The position numbers and the translations under genes were made by a program. This document shows, one piece after another, positions 34,904 to 43,937 of a stretch of 64,000 nucleotides of DNA; the first letter of the stretch is position 1, and every line of letters starts with the position of its first letter. The notes under the pieces are model-generated. The model was not told the origin of the DNA. It saw only the letters and a program-made list of their open reading frames with translations, and searched no databases. This stretch comes from Gammaproteobacteria bacterium. Its GTDB lineage: Bacteria; Pseudomonadota; Gammaproteobacteria; HK1. The DNA is taken from assembly GCA_012103455.1 (NCBI GenBank), contig WLWT01000003.1, forward strand, positions 992,001 to 1,056,000, read 5' to 3'.

Positions 34904-36136
34904 TTAGATAATGCCTTGGCCGCGCAGCGCCGCTAGCTCCTCCGGTCCAACGCCGATCGGCGCGAAAACCGCCTCGTTGTGTTGGCCGACTTTAGGCGCC
35001 GGGGTGCGAATGGCGCCCGGTGTCCCGGATAGCCGTACCGCGGGCACGGGCATGGGCATAGCCGCCATCTCCTCGTCCGGGAAATTCGCCAGCACACCCC
35101 GTTCGTGCACGTAGCTGTCTTCGACGATATCGGCCACGGAGTAGACCGGACCCACGGTCACTGCCCGCTCGGTGAAGAATGCAACCAATTCGGCTTGGGT
35201 ATGGCGCGCCATGAACGCCGCCACGATTGGGTCCAACTCATCGTTATTGGCGACCCGATCCGCGTTGGTGCGGAACCTGGGATCATCGATGAGTTCCGGG
35301 CGTCCTATGGCCCGGAAGAGGCGCTCGGCCATGGATTGCATGGAGGCTGATAGGGCGACGAATTTGCCGTCTTTGGTGCGATAAGCATTACGCGGCGCGG
35401 TGGTTTGCGAGCGGTTGCCAGTGCGCTGCGGTTCCCGGCCCGTTAACTGATAAATAGCGGCGTTCGGACCTAGAATCGAGTGCAGGGGCTCGAACAAGGA
35501 TAAGTCGATGATCTGGCCTGGTCCGCCGTTGGTCTCGATGGCACGCAACGCCACCATGACGGCGAATGCGCCCTGCAGACCGGCCACCATGTCGGCCAAT
35601 GCCAATGGCGGCAGGACAGGCGGGCGATCGCCGAAACCGTTCATGGCGGCAAAACCGGAGCGGGCCTCGATCAGGCTGCCATAACCCGGATCGCCCGCTT
35701 TGCTGCCGGTTTGGCCCCAACCGGAGATCCGGGTCACGATCAACGCCGGATTGCGCGCGTGTAGCTCATCGGGTCCCAAGCCCCACTGCTCCAGGGTGCC
35801 GGGCCTGAAATTCTCCACCAGCACCTGCGCCGTGGCCACTAAGTCCAACAGCAGCTCACGGCCCCGGCTTTGGCGCAGATCCAAGGTGATGCTTTTTTTA
35901 TTGCGGCAGTAGTGCTTGAAATGAACTTCAACGCCGTCGGTGCGCCAATTGCGCAGATCATCGCCCACGCCGGGGCGCTCGACCTTGATGACCTCGGCGC
36001 CGAAGTCGGCCAGTTGATGCGTCAGCATATTGCCGGACACCAAGCGGGACAGATCGAGCACGCGCACGCCGGCGAGCGGCCCATCGGCGTGGGGAGCGTA
36101 GTCGGCTACTGGTAATGGGAGTGTGGGCGTAGACAT
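34904..36136 (-). CDS. CaiB/BaiF (type III) CoA-transferase
   Basis: This 410-aa paralogue of the downstream gene has GPLAGVRVLDLSRLVSGNML, FGAEVIKVERPGVGDD, KHYCRNKKSITLDLR and ARSGFAAMNGFGD. The usual catalytic Asp position is less obvious here (DPGYGSLIEARSG). It is the first gene of the pair. MITE copy 5 is inserted so that its end lies two bases upstream of the ATG. The only Shine-Dalgarno-like sequence, AGAGGTG, belongs to the MITE end, so the insertion separated the gene from its native leader. Confidence 0.9.
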   Translation of the reverse strand: MSTPTLPLPVADYAPHADGPLAGVRVLDLSRLVSGNMLTHQLADFGAEVIKVERPGVGDDLRNWRTDGVEVHFKHYCRNKKSITLDLRQSRGRELLLDLVATAQVLVENFRPGTLEQWGLGPDELHARNPALIVTRISGWGQTGSKAGDPGYGSLIEARSGFAAMNGFGDRPPVLPPLALADMVAGLQGAFAVMVALRAIETNGGPGQIIDLSLFEPLHSILGPNAAIYQLTGREPQRTGNRSQTTAPRNAYRTKDGKFVALSASMQSMAERLFRAIGRPELIDDPRFRTNADRVANNDELDPIVAAFMARHTQAELVAFFTERAVTVGPVYSVADIVEDSYVHERGVLANFPDEEMAAMPMPVPAVRLSGTPGAIRTPAPKVGQHNEAVFAPIGVGPEELAALRGQGII

Positions 36137-36138
36137 AA

Positions 36139-36309
36139 GGGCACCTCTAACAATGCACTGTTTCCGCGATTGCGGCGTCAGCGCCGTGCTCGAATCCTCA
36201 GGTATGACCTATACACTGCTATGACCTATACACTGCGGTTGTGCGCGCGGTGCTTCCTTGCACTCACGAAACAATGACTATTGTTAAATGACTATTGTTA
36301 GAGTTGCCC
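36139..36309 (+). mobile_element. MITE copy 5 (171 bp, internally duplicated)
   Basis: It starts GGGCACCTCTAACAATGCAC, ends TTAGAGTTGCCC, and has target repeats ATAA at 36135-36138 and 36310-36313. It is longer than other copies because a 17-bp unit (TATGACCTATACACTGC, 36203-36236) and a 14-bp unit (AATGACTATTGTTA, 36273-36300) are each duplicated. Confidence 0.9.
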
Positions 36310-36317
36310 ATAACGAG

Positions 36318-37091
36318 CTAATGCACCTCCAAGCCGACTGCTGCCGATAACGTAGGACCGATCTCCCGGTTGAGCACCAGATCAGCATGACCGTCCAGAT
36401 CCGTGGGATCGCGGTTGAGAATGACCAGCCGCGCGCCCCGCTGCTTGGCATAGACGGGAAATCCGGCTGCTGGATATACCACCAAAGAGGAGCCGATGGC
36501 GATAAACAAGTCGCATTCGCCGCTCGCTTTCTCCGCCCGCGCCATTTCATCTTGCGGCATGCTCTGCCCGAAGGAGATGGTCGCGGTTTTCACCAAGCCG
36601 TCACAGGCGGTACATACGGGTAAGGTGCCGTCACGGGCAAATGCTTCGAATATCGGGGCCAATTCGTAGCGCTTCGCGCAACTCAAACATTTGGCGTAGG
36701 TGCTGTTGCCGTGTAGTTCGATGACTTTGTCGTCAGGCACGCCGGCGCGTTGATGCAGACCGTCTACATTCTGAGTGATGACCTCGCTGGCCTGGCCCAT
36801 TTCCACCAAGCGGGCCACGGCCACATGGCCCCGGTTGGGTGCAGCCACCGACATGGTTTTGTCCGACTCTATTTTTTGCCTCCAAGCCCGGCGCCGCGCC
36901 TCCTCGGAGCTGATGAAATCGTCGAAATAGACCGGCGTTGTTTTAGACCAAATACCGCCCGGGCTCCTGAAGTCCGGAATACCGGATTCGGTACTGATAC
37001 CCGCCCCGGTGAAAATAGCGATTCGCTCAGCTTCTTCTAGGTAGCGGTGGAAGGTGGTCAGATCCGGATCCAAGGCGATGGGATCGCTCAC
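36318..37091 (-). CDS. cobB: sirtuin NAD-dependent protein deacylase
   Basis: This 257-aa Sir2-family enzyme has the NAD-binding GAGISTESGIPDFRSPGG, the catalytic TQNVDGLHQRAG and ELHGN, and two zinc-binding Cys pairs (AKCLSCAKR and PVCTACDG). It removes acyl groups from lysines, consuming NAD+. The C-terminal end lies nine bases from MITE copy 5. The cobB symbol is used in the general bacterial sense; subclass is not established. Confidence 0.9.
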   Translation of the reverse strand: MSDPIALDPDLTTFHRYLEEAERIAIFTGAGISTESGIPDFRSPGGIWSKTTPVYFDDFISSEEARRRAWRQKIESDKTMSVAAPNRGHVAVARLVEMGQASEVITQNVDGLHQRAGVPDDKVIELHGNSTYAKCLSCAKRYELAPIFEAFARDGTLPVCTACDGLVKTATISFGQSMPQDEMARAEKASGECDLFIAIGSSLVVYPAAGFPVYAKQRGARLVILNRDPTDLDGHADLVLNREIGPTLSAAVGLEVH

Positions 37092-37238
37092 TACTCAAGT
37101 CCCCCGGTGCTAAGGCGCCCCAATGGTAAGTCCCCCCAATGGTAAGGCGCCCAGTGCTAAGGCGCCAATACAGGGGCGCATCGTACGCAAAGCTCCGGCT
37201 GTGTGCATGCCGGCGAAGCGGCTGTAGCCGGAGCGCTG

Positions 37239-38294
37239 TCAGGCGAATACGAGCTTGGAAAACCCCGTGTCAGCCATCTTGCGCCGCGCCGCCCGTTCTT
37301 GTTGCGGAGTGCGGCCATAGCGCTCGCGGTAGCGTTTGGAGAAATGAGAGTGGGAGCTAAAGCCTACAGCGACCGCCACCTCCAACACGGGCATACGTGT
37401 TTGTTGCAGCAGCAGCCGTGCCTGACGCAGCCGTAAATCCATGTAAAAGCGTGCCGGCGAGATACCGGTATGGGCCCTGAAAAGCCGCTGTAAGTGCCGC
37501 GTGGTCACACCCACGCGATGGGCGATGGCCTCCGGCGATACCGGCATCTCCAGGGTTCCCTCCATTTCGCGGATGGCGCTTTGCAGTTTGCGTGGCCGGG
37601 CGCTCAACTGCGCTAGCGGCACGGAGCGCTGTTCGTCATCATGGGTGCGCACGCGCTCTAGTTGAAACTGTGCCGAGAGACCTTCAGTGATCTCCCAGCC
37701 GTGCCGCTCCGCGATGAGACGTACGAAGAGATCGGTCACGGCGGTACCGCCCGAGCAGGTGTAGAGGCCACGGTCGATCTCGAATACACGGCGGTTGGGA
37801 TTGATGCCCGGATAGTGTTCGCATAGCCAGGGGGCGGATTGCCAATGAATGGTGCAGCGCCGGCCGCGGATGATGTCGGCTTTAGCCAACACGAAAGTAC
37901 CGCCACCGATGGCGCCTAACCGGGCGCCGGTCCGGTCTAGTTTTTGTAACCACAGCAGTAAACGCGCAGGCACCACGGCATTCAGGTCCGCATCGGCTAG
38001 ATCCGCATCGGCGCACACGAAGACCCAATGTTTATCTCTGTGTTTATCTCTGTTGGTTTTATTGTTATTGGTTCGAGGCCCATTGGCTTCGATAGTGTTG
38101 TCCACCGGCACCAACACGCCGTTACTGGCCGCCACCGCTGATCCGGTGCATGACAAGGTTTGCCATTGATAGGCGGTCCAGCCCAGATTGCTGTTCGCTT
38201 CACGCAGTGTCTCGAGCGCCGCCGCCAGATCCAGCATGGTAAAGCCTGGCAGTAGCACAAAACTGATGCATTGGGCGGCATTTTGCCCTGTCAT
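37239..38294 (-). CDS. GlxA-type transcriptional regulator (DJ-1/PfpI + AraC HTH)
   Basis: This 351-aa protein has an N-terminal DJ-1/PfpI-like sensor domain (SFVLLPGFTMLDLAAALE; GAIGGGTFVLAKADI with the elbow Cys absent) and a C-terminal AraC-family DNA-binding domain (HRVGVTTRHLQRLFRAHTG and VAVAVGFSSHSHFSKRYRERYG). Relatives such as GlxA, ArgR and CdhR control amine, carnitine or arginine metabolism. Two in-frame microduplications are visible inside the sensor domain (DADLADADL and RDKHRDKH). Targets are unknown. Confidence 0.9.
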   Translation of the reverse strand: MTGQNAAQCISFVLLPGFTMLDLAAALETLREANSNLGWTAYQWQTLSCTGSAVAASNGVLVPVDNTIEANGPRTNNNKTNRDKHRDKHWVFVCADADLADADLNAVVPARLLLWLQKLDRTGARLGAIGGGTFVLAKADIIRGRRCTIHWQSAPWLCEHYPGINPNRRVFEIDRGLYTCSGGTAVTDLFVRLIAERHGWEITEGLSAQFQLERVRTHDDEQRSVPLAQLSARPRKLQSAIREMEGTLEMPVSPEAIAHRVGVTTRHLQRLFRAHTGISPARFYMDLRLRQARLLLQQTRMPVLEVAVAVGFSSHSHFSKRYRERYGRTPQQERAARRKMADTGFSKLVFA

Positions 38295-38602
38295 TTGATT
38301 CCCGCTGAGAGCTGAAGGTAGCCGTGTAGCCTGCGCTTAGGTGACGCTTCAAGCGCGCGCATAGGCTACGCTCTTGGAGGCGCTACACACCTGCGAGAAT
38401 TTCTAAGGCGAGTGGGTAGTTATCCTGCGGAACTTTACGGCACTGAGCGGATGACGCGCTCTATTCGGCCAAAACGGCGGGGCGTAACCAGACCGAGTGC
38501 TTCGATTACTGATGCTTCTATTAATGGGGGGAGCGATTAACGGGGAGAGCGATTGACAAAAGGCTGTGCGGCCTCTTAGACGGAGCTTCGTTTTAAGCTG
38601 AT
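38295..38602. other. 308-bp intergenic region
   Basis: It lies between the divergent upstream side of the GlxA-like gene and the end of rmuC. Only a partial repeat (GGGAGCGATTAAC / GGAGAGCGATTGAC near 38530-38555) was noticed. No gene, terminator or RNA was recognised. Confidence 0.5.
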
Positions 38603-40111
38603 TTAAGCCGACTTCGGCGGGGCGCTCTTTTCGTCGGCCATGATCAGCGGGTCTGGCTTCGGCACGGGCGGTGTGGAGACACCGGCTTGCGCTTTATCGA
38701 CGAGTTCTGCACTTAAAGATTTTTGATTCTTCGCACCCAAATCCCGCAACAGCTCCACTTGCCGCACCAGATTGCCGCTCCCTGTGGTCAATTTCGACAT
38801 GGCCTGGTCGTGGGCTTTAGCGGCTTGGCTCATGCGTATACCGATATTCTCCAAATCGGCCACGAAGCCGGCGAATTTGTCGTAGAGTTTTCCTGCCCGC
38901 TCGGCGATGGCCTGCGCGTTGCGGTCGCGCCGCTCCACTTGCCATAGGTTGGCCACCGTACGCAGCAGCGTCATCAGATTGGTCGGTGAGGCGATCGTGA
39001 CATTGCGCTCCAGAGCAAAAGAGGTGATTTGCGGATCGGCATTGAGCGCCGCCGCCAGCGCGCCTTCGATGGGTACGAACATAATGACGTAATCGGGCGC
39101 CGCGCCGATCGCTTGCGCGTAGCTTTTACCGGACAATTCACTGATGTGATGGCGTACCGATTCCAAATGGGCGCGTAGCGACTTGGTCCGGGTGTCCTCA
39201 TCGCCCTCAGCATTGACCCAGCGCTCGAAAGCGGCCAGCGACACCTTGGCATCAACGACGATGCGGTGGCCATTGGGCAGATTGACGACGACATCGGGCC
39301 GCAGCCGCTTGCCTTCACTGTCCGCCACGGTCTCTTGGCTGACGAATTCATCGCCTTCGCGCAGTCCCGATTTCTCCAGAATCGTGGTCAATACCAATTC
39401 GCCCCATGCTCCCTGGACATGGGTTTGTCCCTTGAGCGCCCGCGTTAGATTCTCCGTTTCCTGCGACATGGCTTGGGAGCGGGCGCCGAGCATCTCGATT
39501 TGCTTGGCCAGGCTGGCCCGCGCTTGCGCCGCTTGCCGTTGCGACAGTTCCAAGCCCTGCTGGAATTCGACGATGCGGGTGCGCAACGGATTGAGCAGCC
39601 CTTCAATTTGCTCGCGGTTTTGCTGCTTGAACGATGCGCCTTGTTGCTCCATCACATCCTGGGCCAGAACGCGAAACTCCTTTTTCATCGCTTCACGGCT
39701 TTGTTCCAAATCCGCGATGCGCTTGGCGGAGAACTCCCGCTCCTTGGCCGCTTCGGCGCGCAGCCGTTCGTTTGTGCTGTGCAGGGCACGCAGTTCTGCC
39801 TGCGCCTCGGCTAAGCGCGTATTGCTCTTGTCTATGGATTCTTCCAGTTCCGATGCGCGGGCGCGTAAATGGTTACCCGCCTCTTCAAGGCGTGCGACCT
39901 CCTGTTCAGCGGCGCTGCGCGATTGCGTTTCGCCATCGGCCCGCGCCCGCTCTTGGCTGCAAGCGTGCTCCAGTTGCTGAATGCGTTCGGTCAGGGCCGC
40001 GCCCGGATCGGGCGCTGAGCGCCGGTTCAGCCATGTGACTAGCAAAGCAACCAGCACGGCGGCCAGCACAGCGCCGGCTAATCCGGCCATCAGGGCAACG
40101 GTGAAATCCAT
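38603..40111 (-). CDS. rmuC: RmuC-family DNA recombination protein
   Basis: This 502-aa protein has an N-terminal membrane anchor (ALMAGLAGAVLAAVLVALLV), a long coiled coil (residues ~40-210) and a C-terminal RmuC nuclease-like domain (GAWGELVLTTILEKSGL, DVVVNLPNGHRIVVDAKVSL, YVIMFVPIEGALAAAL). RmuC limits inversions at short inverted repeats in E. coli. ATG 40111 is chosen because it places the anchor first and falls 11 bases after the hisD-like stop. It is downstream of the hisD-like gene, same strand. Confidence 0.92.
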   Translation of the reverse strand: MDFTVALMAGLAGAVLAAVLVALLVTWLNRRSAPDPGAALTERIQQLEHACSQERARADGETQSRSAAEQEVARLEEAGNHLRARASELEESIDKSNTRLAEAQAELRALHSTNERLRAEAAKEREFSAKRIADLEQSREAMKKEFRVLAQDVMEQQGASFKQQNREQIEGLLNPLRTRIVEFQQGLELSQRQAAQARASLAKQIEMLGARSQAMSQETENLTRALKGQTHVQGAWGELVLTTILEKSGLREGDEFVSQETVADSEGKRLRPDVVVNLPNGHRIVVDAKVSLAAFERWVNAEGDEDTRTKSLRAHLESVRHHISELSGKSYAQAIGAAPDYVIMFVPIEGALAAALNADPQITSFALERNVTIASPTNLMTLLRTVANLWQVERRDRNAQAIAERAGKLYDKFAGFVADLENIGIRMSQAAKAHDQAMSKLTTGSGNLVRQVELLRDLGAKNQKSLSAELVDKAQAGVSTPPVPKPDPLIMADEKSAPPKSA

Positions 40112-40121
40112 GCCGGTGAGT

Positions 40122-41426
40122 TTAAGCTTCAAGCGTGAAGCGGTCGGCGGGAAAATACTTGGCCAAGCGGTCATCGCCGGCATAAGCGTGGCCGTGCATG
40201 CCTTCAGCGCGCGCGATCCTGGCGCTGACAGTACCGACGGTGCGGTTGGCATCGCGGCTCATGCGCTGCCAGGTCACGGTCTTGGTGAATTTGGCGACAC
40301 TGAGCCCGCCGGTATAGCGGGCTGCGCCCTTGGTCGGCAAAATGTGGTTGGGCCCCGACGATTTATCACCGTAGGTGACACTGGTTTCCTCCCCTAGGAA
40401 CAGCGAGCCGTAGTTGCTCAGGTGCTCTAACCACCAATCCAAGTCCTCGGCGTGCACTTCCAAGTGCTCCGGCGCATAACCGTCGCTCAAGCTCACCGCC
40501 TCCTCGCGCGTGTCCACCCACACCACTTCGCCATAGTCGCGCCAGGCATCGCGCGCCGCACCGCGGTTGGGCTCTTCCAGCCGCTCTATGTAGTGGGGTA
40601 CCCGTTCGATCACCCGCTTCGCCAACTCACCCGATGTGGTGATCAACCAGGCGGGAGAGTCCGGGCCGTGTTCCGCCTGGCCGACCAGATCGCTGGCCAC
40701 CAACTCCGGATCGGCGCTCTGATCGGCGATAACGGCGATCTCGGTGGGGCCGGCGAACAGGTCGATGCCCACGCGGCCAAAAAGAATGCGCTTGGCTTCG
40801 GCCACGAAGCGGTTACCCGGCCCCACTAAAATATCCGCCGGGTGACCGCTAAAGAGCCCGAAGGCGAGGGCGGCGATACCTTGGACGCCACCTAAGGCCA
40901 GGATGGTGTCGGCGCCGGCCAAGTCGGCGGTGTACAGAATAGCCGGATGCACCCCACCGCTAGCGCCGCGCGCCGGTGAGCAGGCGATCACCTGTTTGAC
41001 CCCGGCGACCCGCGCCGTGGTGACGCTCATGAGCGCGGATGCGATGTGCGCGTAGCGCCCGCCCGGGATGTAGCAGCCGGCGGTGTGTACCGGGATCAAG
41101 CGCTGGCCGGCGGTGACTCCGGTCGGCAATTCGGTGACGAATTCCTGGGTGCTGGCGCGCTGCGCTTCGGCGAAGGTCCTGACCTGCTCGTGGGCGAACC
41201 GGATATCGTCCTTGAGCTGTTGACCGAGCGCTTGGCCGGCCTCGGCAATGGCTTCTTGGCGGACGATGATGGCGCCGGTCCAGTGGTCCAACGCCTCGGC
41301 GTATTGCCGCGCCTTGGCCTCGCCGCCGGCCTCGAGGTCCTGGAGCATGGCCGCTACCCGCTCGCGGGTGCCGTCCTCCCCGGTGGCCGGGGTTTTGGTG
41401 GCTTGCTTGAGATATTCGATGCTCAT
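40122..41426 (-). CDS. hpsN: HisD-family dehydrogenase, probably sulfopropanediol 3-dehydrogenase (HpsN)
   Basis: This 434-aa NAD+-dependent Zn enzyme belongs to the histidinol dehydrogenase family. It has HTAGCYIPGGRYAHIASALM, GVQGIAALAFGLFSG, ILVGPGNRFVAEAKR and DLFAGPTEIAVIAD. The opening MSIEYLKQA and the absence of other his genes resemble HpsN, which oxidises sulfopropanediol to sulfolactate, more than biosynthetic HisD. ATG at 41426 follows AGGGA by six bases; an adjacent GTG at 41429 is less likely. The family is certain; the HpsN call is inference from overall similarity. Confidence 0.85.
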   Translation of the reverse strand: MSIEYLKQATKTPATGEDGTRERVAAMLQDLEAGGEAKARQYAEALDHWTGAIIVRQEAIAEAGQALGQQLKDDIRFAHEQVRTFAEAQRASTQEFVTELPTGVTAGQRLIPVHTAGCYIPGGRYAHIASALMSVTTARVAGVKQVIACSPARGASGGVHPAILYTADLAGADTILALGGVQGIAALAFGLFSGHPADILVGPGNRFVAEAKRILFGRVGIDLFAGPTEIAVIADQSADPELVASDLVGQAEHGPDSPAWLITTSGELAKRVIERVPHYIERLEEPNRGAARDAWRDYGEVVWVDTREEAVSLSDGYAPEHLEVHAEDLDWWLEHLSNYGSLFLGEETSVTYGDKSSGPNHILPTKGAARYTGGLSVAKFTKTVTWQRMSRDANRTVGTVSARIARAEGMHGHAYAGDDRLAKYFPADRFTLEA

Positions 41427-41458
41427 CACGATTCCCTAAAGGTAGATAAGACCGGCGA

Positions 41459-42349
41459 TCACCACAGCCACGCGGCGCCCCGTACGCCGCTTGAGTCGCC
41501 GTGCAGGGCCTGGCGCAGGGGGGTGGTGCAACGTTCGGTGAAGACGTATTGATGGAGCAACCCGGGAACGGATTGGTAGATGAAACTCACATTCGACAAG
41601 CCGCCGCCCAATACGATGACGTCCGGGTCCAAAATATTGATGACATGGGCCAGCGCCCGCGCCAAGCGGCCGCAGTACCGTGCCCAAGCCGCCGAGGCGG
41701 CGCGGTCACCGGCCTGCGCCTGCGCGGCGAGCGCCTGAGGGGTCAAGGCACCGTCCGCCTCCACGTCGAATAGCCGGACAAACCCCGGCCCCGACAAGAA
41801 GGTTTCTATGCAGCCGTGCCGGCCGCAAAAACAGGGCGGCCCGGGGATTTCGTCCGCCTCCGGCCAGGGCAGAGGATTGTGGCCCCACTCACCCGCGATG
41901 GCGTGCCGGCCGACGAGCGCCCGGCCGTTGATGGCGATGCCGCCGCCCACACCGGTACCCAGTATGACGGCGAAAACGACGGCCTCGCCAGCCGCGGCGC
42001 CGTCCACCGCCTCGGACACCGCCAGGCAATTGGCGTCATTCATGACCCGTATTTCCCGCTCCAGGATAGCGCTCAAATCGGCGTCGAAACGCTGTCCGTT
42101 GCACCAGGTGGAATTGGCGTTAACCATCAAGCCGGAGCGGGGTGACAAGGATCCGGGAATACCCACACCTACGGTGGCGCTCATCGCTAATTCAGCCTCG
42201 AAGGCACGTACCAGGTTAACGATGGCGCCCAGCGTTGCCGGATAATCGTGCTTTGGCGTTGGCACGCGGCGGCGTTTCACGACAGTCCCCGCCTCATCCA
42301 GGGCGATCGCCTCGATTTTGGTTCCGCCTAGGTCGATGCCGATGCGCAT
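41459..42349 (-). CDS. ROK-family sugar kinase
   Basis: This 296-aa kinase has an N-terminal ATP motif (GIDLGGTKIEAIAL), the catalytic MNDANCLAV and the ROK zinc/signature region GEWGHNPLPW and PCFCGRHGCIETF. Relatives phosphorylate fructose, mannose or N-acetylglucosamine. Its divergent neighbour is an AmgK-like sugar kinase, which suggests amino-sugar recycling, but that is inference. Confidence 0.9.
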   Translation of the reverse strand: MRIGIDLGGTKIEAIALDEAGTVVKRRRVPTPKHDYPATLGAIVNLVRAFEAELAMSATVGVGIPGSLSPRSGLMVNANSTWCNGQRFDADLSAILEREIRVMNDANCLAVSEAVDGAAAGEAVVFAVILGTGVGGGIAINGRALVGRHAIAGEWGHNPLPWPEADEIPGPPCFCGRHGCIETFLSGPGFVRLFDVEADGALTPQALAAQAQAGDRAASAAWARYCGRLARALAHVINILDPDVIVLGGGLSNVSFIYQSVPGLLHQYVFTERCTTPLRQALHGDSSGVRGAAWLW

Positions 42350-42445
42350 GGCGCCATTGTATCCTCATGCTTCATCGCGTTGGTGTAGGATTGCGCCGCT
42401 TTTTACCACGGCGTTAAACCCGAACAGGACCACATCCGCGCGGTT

Positions 42446-43456
42446 ATGGCGACCCCACGCGAGCAGATGAGAGAGGCTTTCGCGGCAACGGCGGGCTGGT
42501 CTGGCGCCACCGCCACCGCATTGCCCGCCGACGCCTCCTTCAGGCGCTATTTTCGTCTTCAGCGGGACCGAGAAAGCTGCCTCATCATGGATGCGCCGCC
42601 GGACCAAGAGGACGTCAGGCCGTTCGTACTGATCGCGCGGCACTTGGCGAAGCTTGGCCTCAGCACGCCACGGATATGGGCGGCGGACGAAGCCAACGGA
42701 TTCTTGCTGCTAGAGGATTTTGGCCAAGCTACGTTCACCCAGTTGTTACGTGACGGCGGCGATGAAACCCGGTTAATGGAGGCGGCGGTGGATACCATCA
42801 TTCACCTGCACCAGTGCGCCGCCGCCGCCGACATCGCCGTACCCGATTACAGCGTCGAGATATTGTGCGAGGAAGCGTTGTTGTTTCCCGACTGGTTCGT
42901 GCCAGCGTATTACGGTGAACCCTGTACGCCTGCGGCACGCGACGCCTACATCGGCGCCTGGACCCGGACCTTCGCCTCCATGCCACCCGCGCCGGTGTCA
43001 TTGGTGTTAAGGGACTATCACGTCGATAACCTGATGCTGCTAGCTGCTCGGTCAGGGGTACGGCGCTGCGGCCTGCTCGACTTTCAAGACGCGCTCATCG
43101 GGCCGGTGGCTTACGACTTGGTGTCACTGGTCGAAGATGCCAGACGGGCAATCCCGGCCTCCTTGCGCAGCGCCCTCATCGACCGCTACTGCCGGGCTTT
43201 CCCGCAGATGGACGCGGCGCTGATCCGCGATTGGTGTGCCGTTCTGGGAGCGCAGCGCCATGCCAAGGTGGGCGGCTTGTTCATCAGGCTGCACGAGCGC
43301 GACGCTAAGCGCGTGTATCTGCGGCATATCCCGCAGGTACTCGGGCTACTGCGAGGTCGCTTGGCGCACCCGGCTTTGGTCTTGCTCAAAGCCTGGTTCG
43401 AGCAACACGCCCCCCGTTTTGAGCAGGCGCGTTTTGAGCAGGCCCATTTTGAGTAG
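42446..43456 (+). CDS. amgK: AmgK-like aminoglycoside-phosphotransferase-fold sugar kinase
   Basis: This 336-aa protein resembles AmgK (anomeric MurNAc/GlcNAc kinase of the cell-wall recycling bypass). It has DASFRRYFRL (nucleotide loop), FLLLEDFGQATFTQLL, LRDYHVDNLM (catalytic Asp, HxDN) and LLDFQDALIGPVAYDLVSL. In most genomes murU (nucleotidyltransferase) follows; here it does not. The C-terminus ends RFEQARFEQAHFE, generated by a 15-bp unit repeated three times (43415-43459) that also creates the present stop. Confidence 0.85.
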   Translation: MATPREQMREAFAATAGWSGATATALPADASFRRYFRLQRDRESCLIMDAPPDQEDVRPFVLIARHLAKLGLSTPRIWAADEANGFLLLEDFGQATFTQLLRDGGDETRLMEAAVDTIIHLHQCAAAADIAVPDYSVEILCEEALLFPDWFVPAYYGEPCTPAARDAYIGAWTRTFASMPPAPVSLVLRDYHVDNLMLLAARSGVRRCGLLDFQDALIGPVAYDLVSLVEDARRAIPASLRSALIDRYCRAFPQMDAALIRDWCAVLGAQRHAKVGGLFIRLHERDAKRVYLRHIPQVLGLLRGRLAHPALVLLKAWFEQHAPRFEQARFEQAHFE

Positions 43457-43513
43457 GCCCATTTTGCTTAAAGCCCCAGCTATTGAGTTTGCTTAAAGCC
43501 CCAGCTATTGAGT
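43415..43513. repeat. microduplication cluster at the amgK 3' end
   Basis: Three 15-bp units (CGTTTTGAGCAGGCG-like) are followed by two exact copies of the 25-bp TTGCTTAAAGCCCCAGCTATTGAGT split across 43464-43513. The cluster spans the stop codons of both convergent genes. Confidence 0.9.
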
Positions 43514-43846
43514 TTGATCATTGGCCCGGCGCGCCTCGCGGCGTGCTTTACGGGCCGCCTTACGCGCCTCACGCGAGCGCGCCCATTGCTCGCGTTGTTG
43601 CGCCGTCAAAATACCCTCGATGCGCGCTTGCGATTCCTCGCGAAGCGCGCGGCGCTTGTCACCTTGCTCACGCACGATGGTATCGAGCTGCGCCCGCTGC
43701 TCGTTGCTGAGATCAAGCCGCTCGGCCATGCGCTCCACGTACCGGGCGGCACGCCCCTCTGCCCGCTCGGGACCGGCGCTGGCGTTACCCACAAAAGCGG
43801 TGGCGCAGAGGATACCGAGGAGCCAAGCGATCAGTGTGTGTTGCAT
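43505..43846 (-). CDS. Spy/CpxP-like periplasmic protein
   Basis: This 113-aa protein has a signal peptide (residues 1-24, cut after GNASA) and an all-helical mature part with the LTxxQ-like LSNEQRAQL and LTAQQREQW motifs of the Spy/CpxP/ZraP group, periplasmic chaperones or metal-responsive stress sensors. The tail is very basic (ARKARREARR). A BaeS/BaeR-like two-component remnant lies just upstream on the same strand, matching the usual genomic partnership. Confidence 0.8.
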   Translation of the reverse strand: MQHTLIAWLLGILCATAFVGNASAGPERAEGRAARYVERMAERLDLSNEQRAQLDTIVREQGDKRRALREESQARIEGILTAQQREQWARSREARKAARKARREARRANDQTQ

Positions 43847-43937
43847 GGTGCGTTCATCGTGTTGCTGTTGTGGATAGGGTTATCTTGCCATCCTCTTGCG
43901 CAAGCATCACGCACACAATGTGCAACGATCGTGACAA

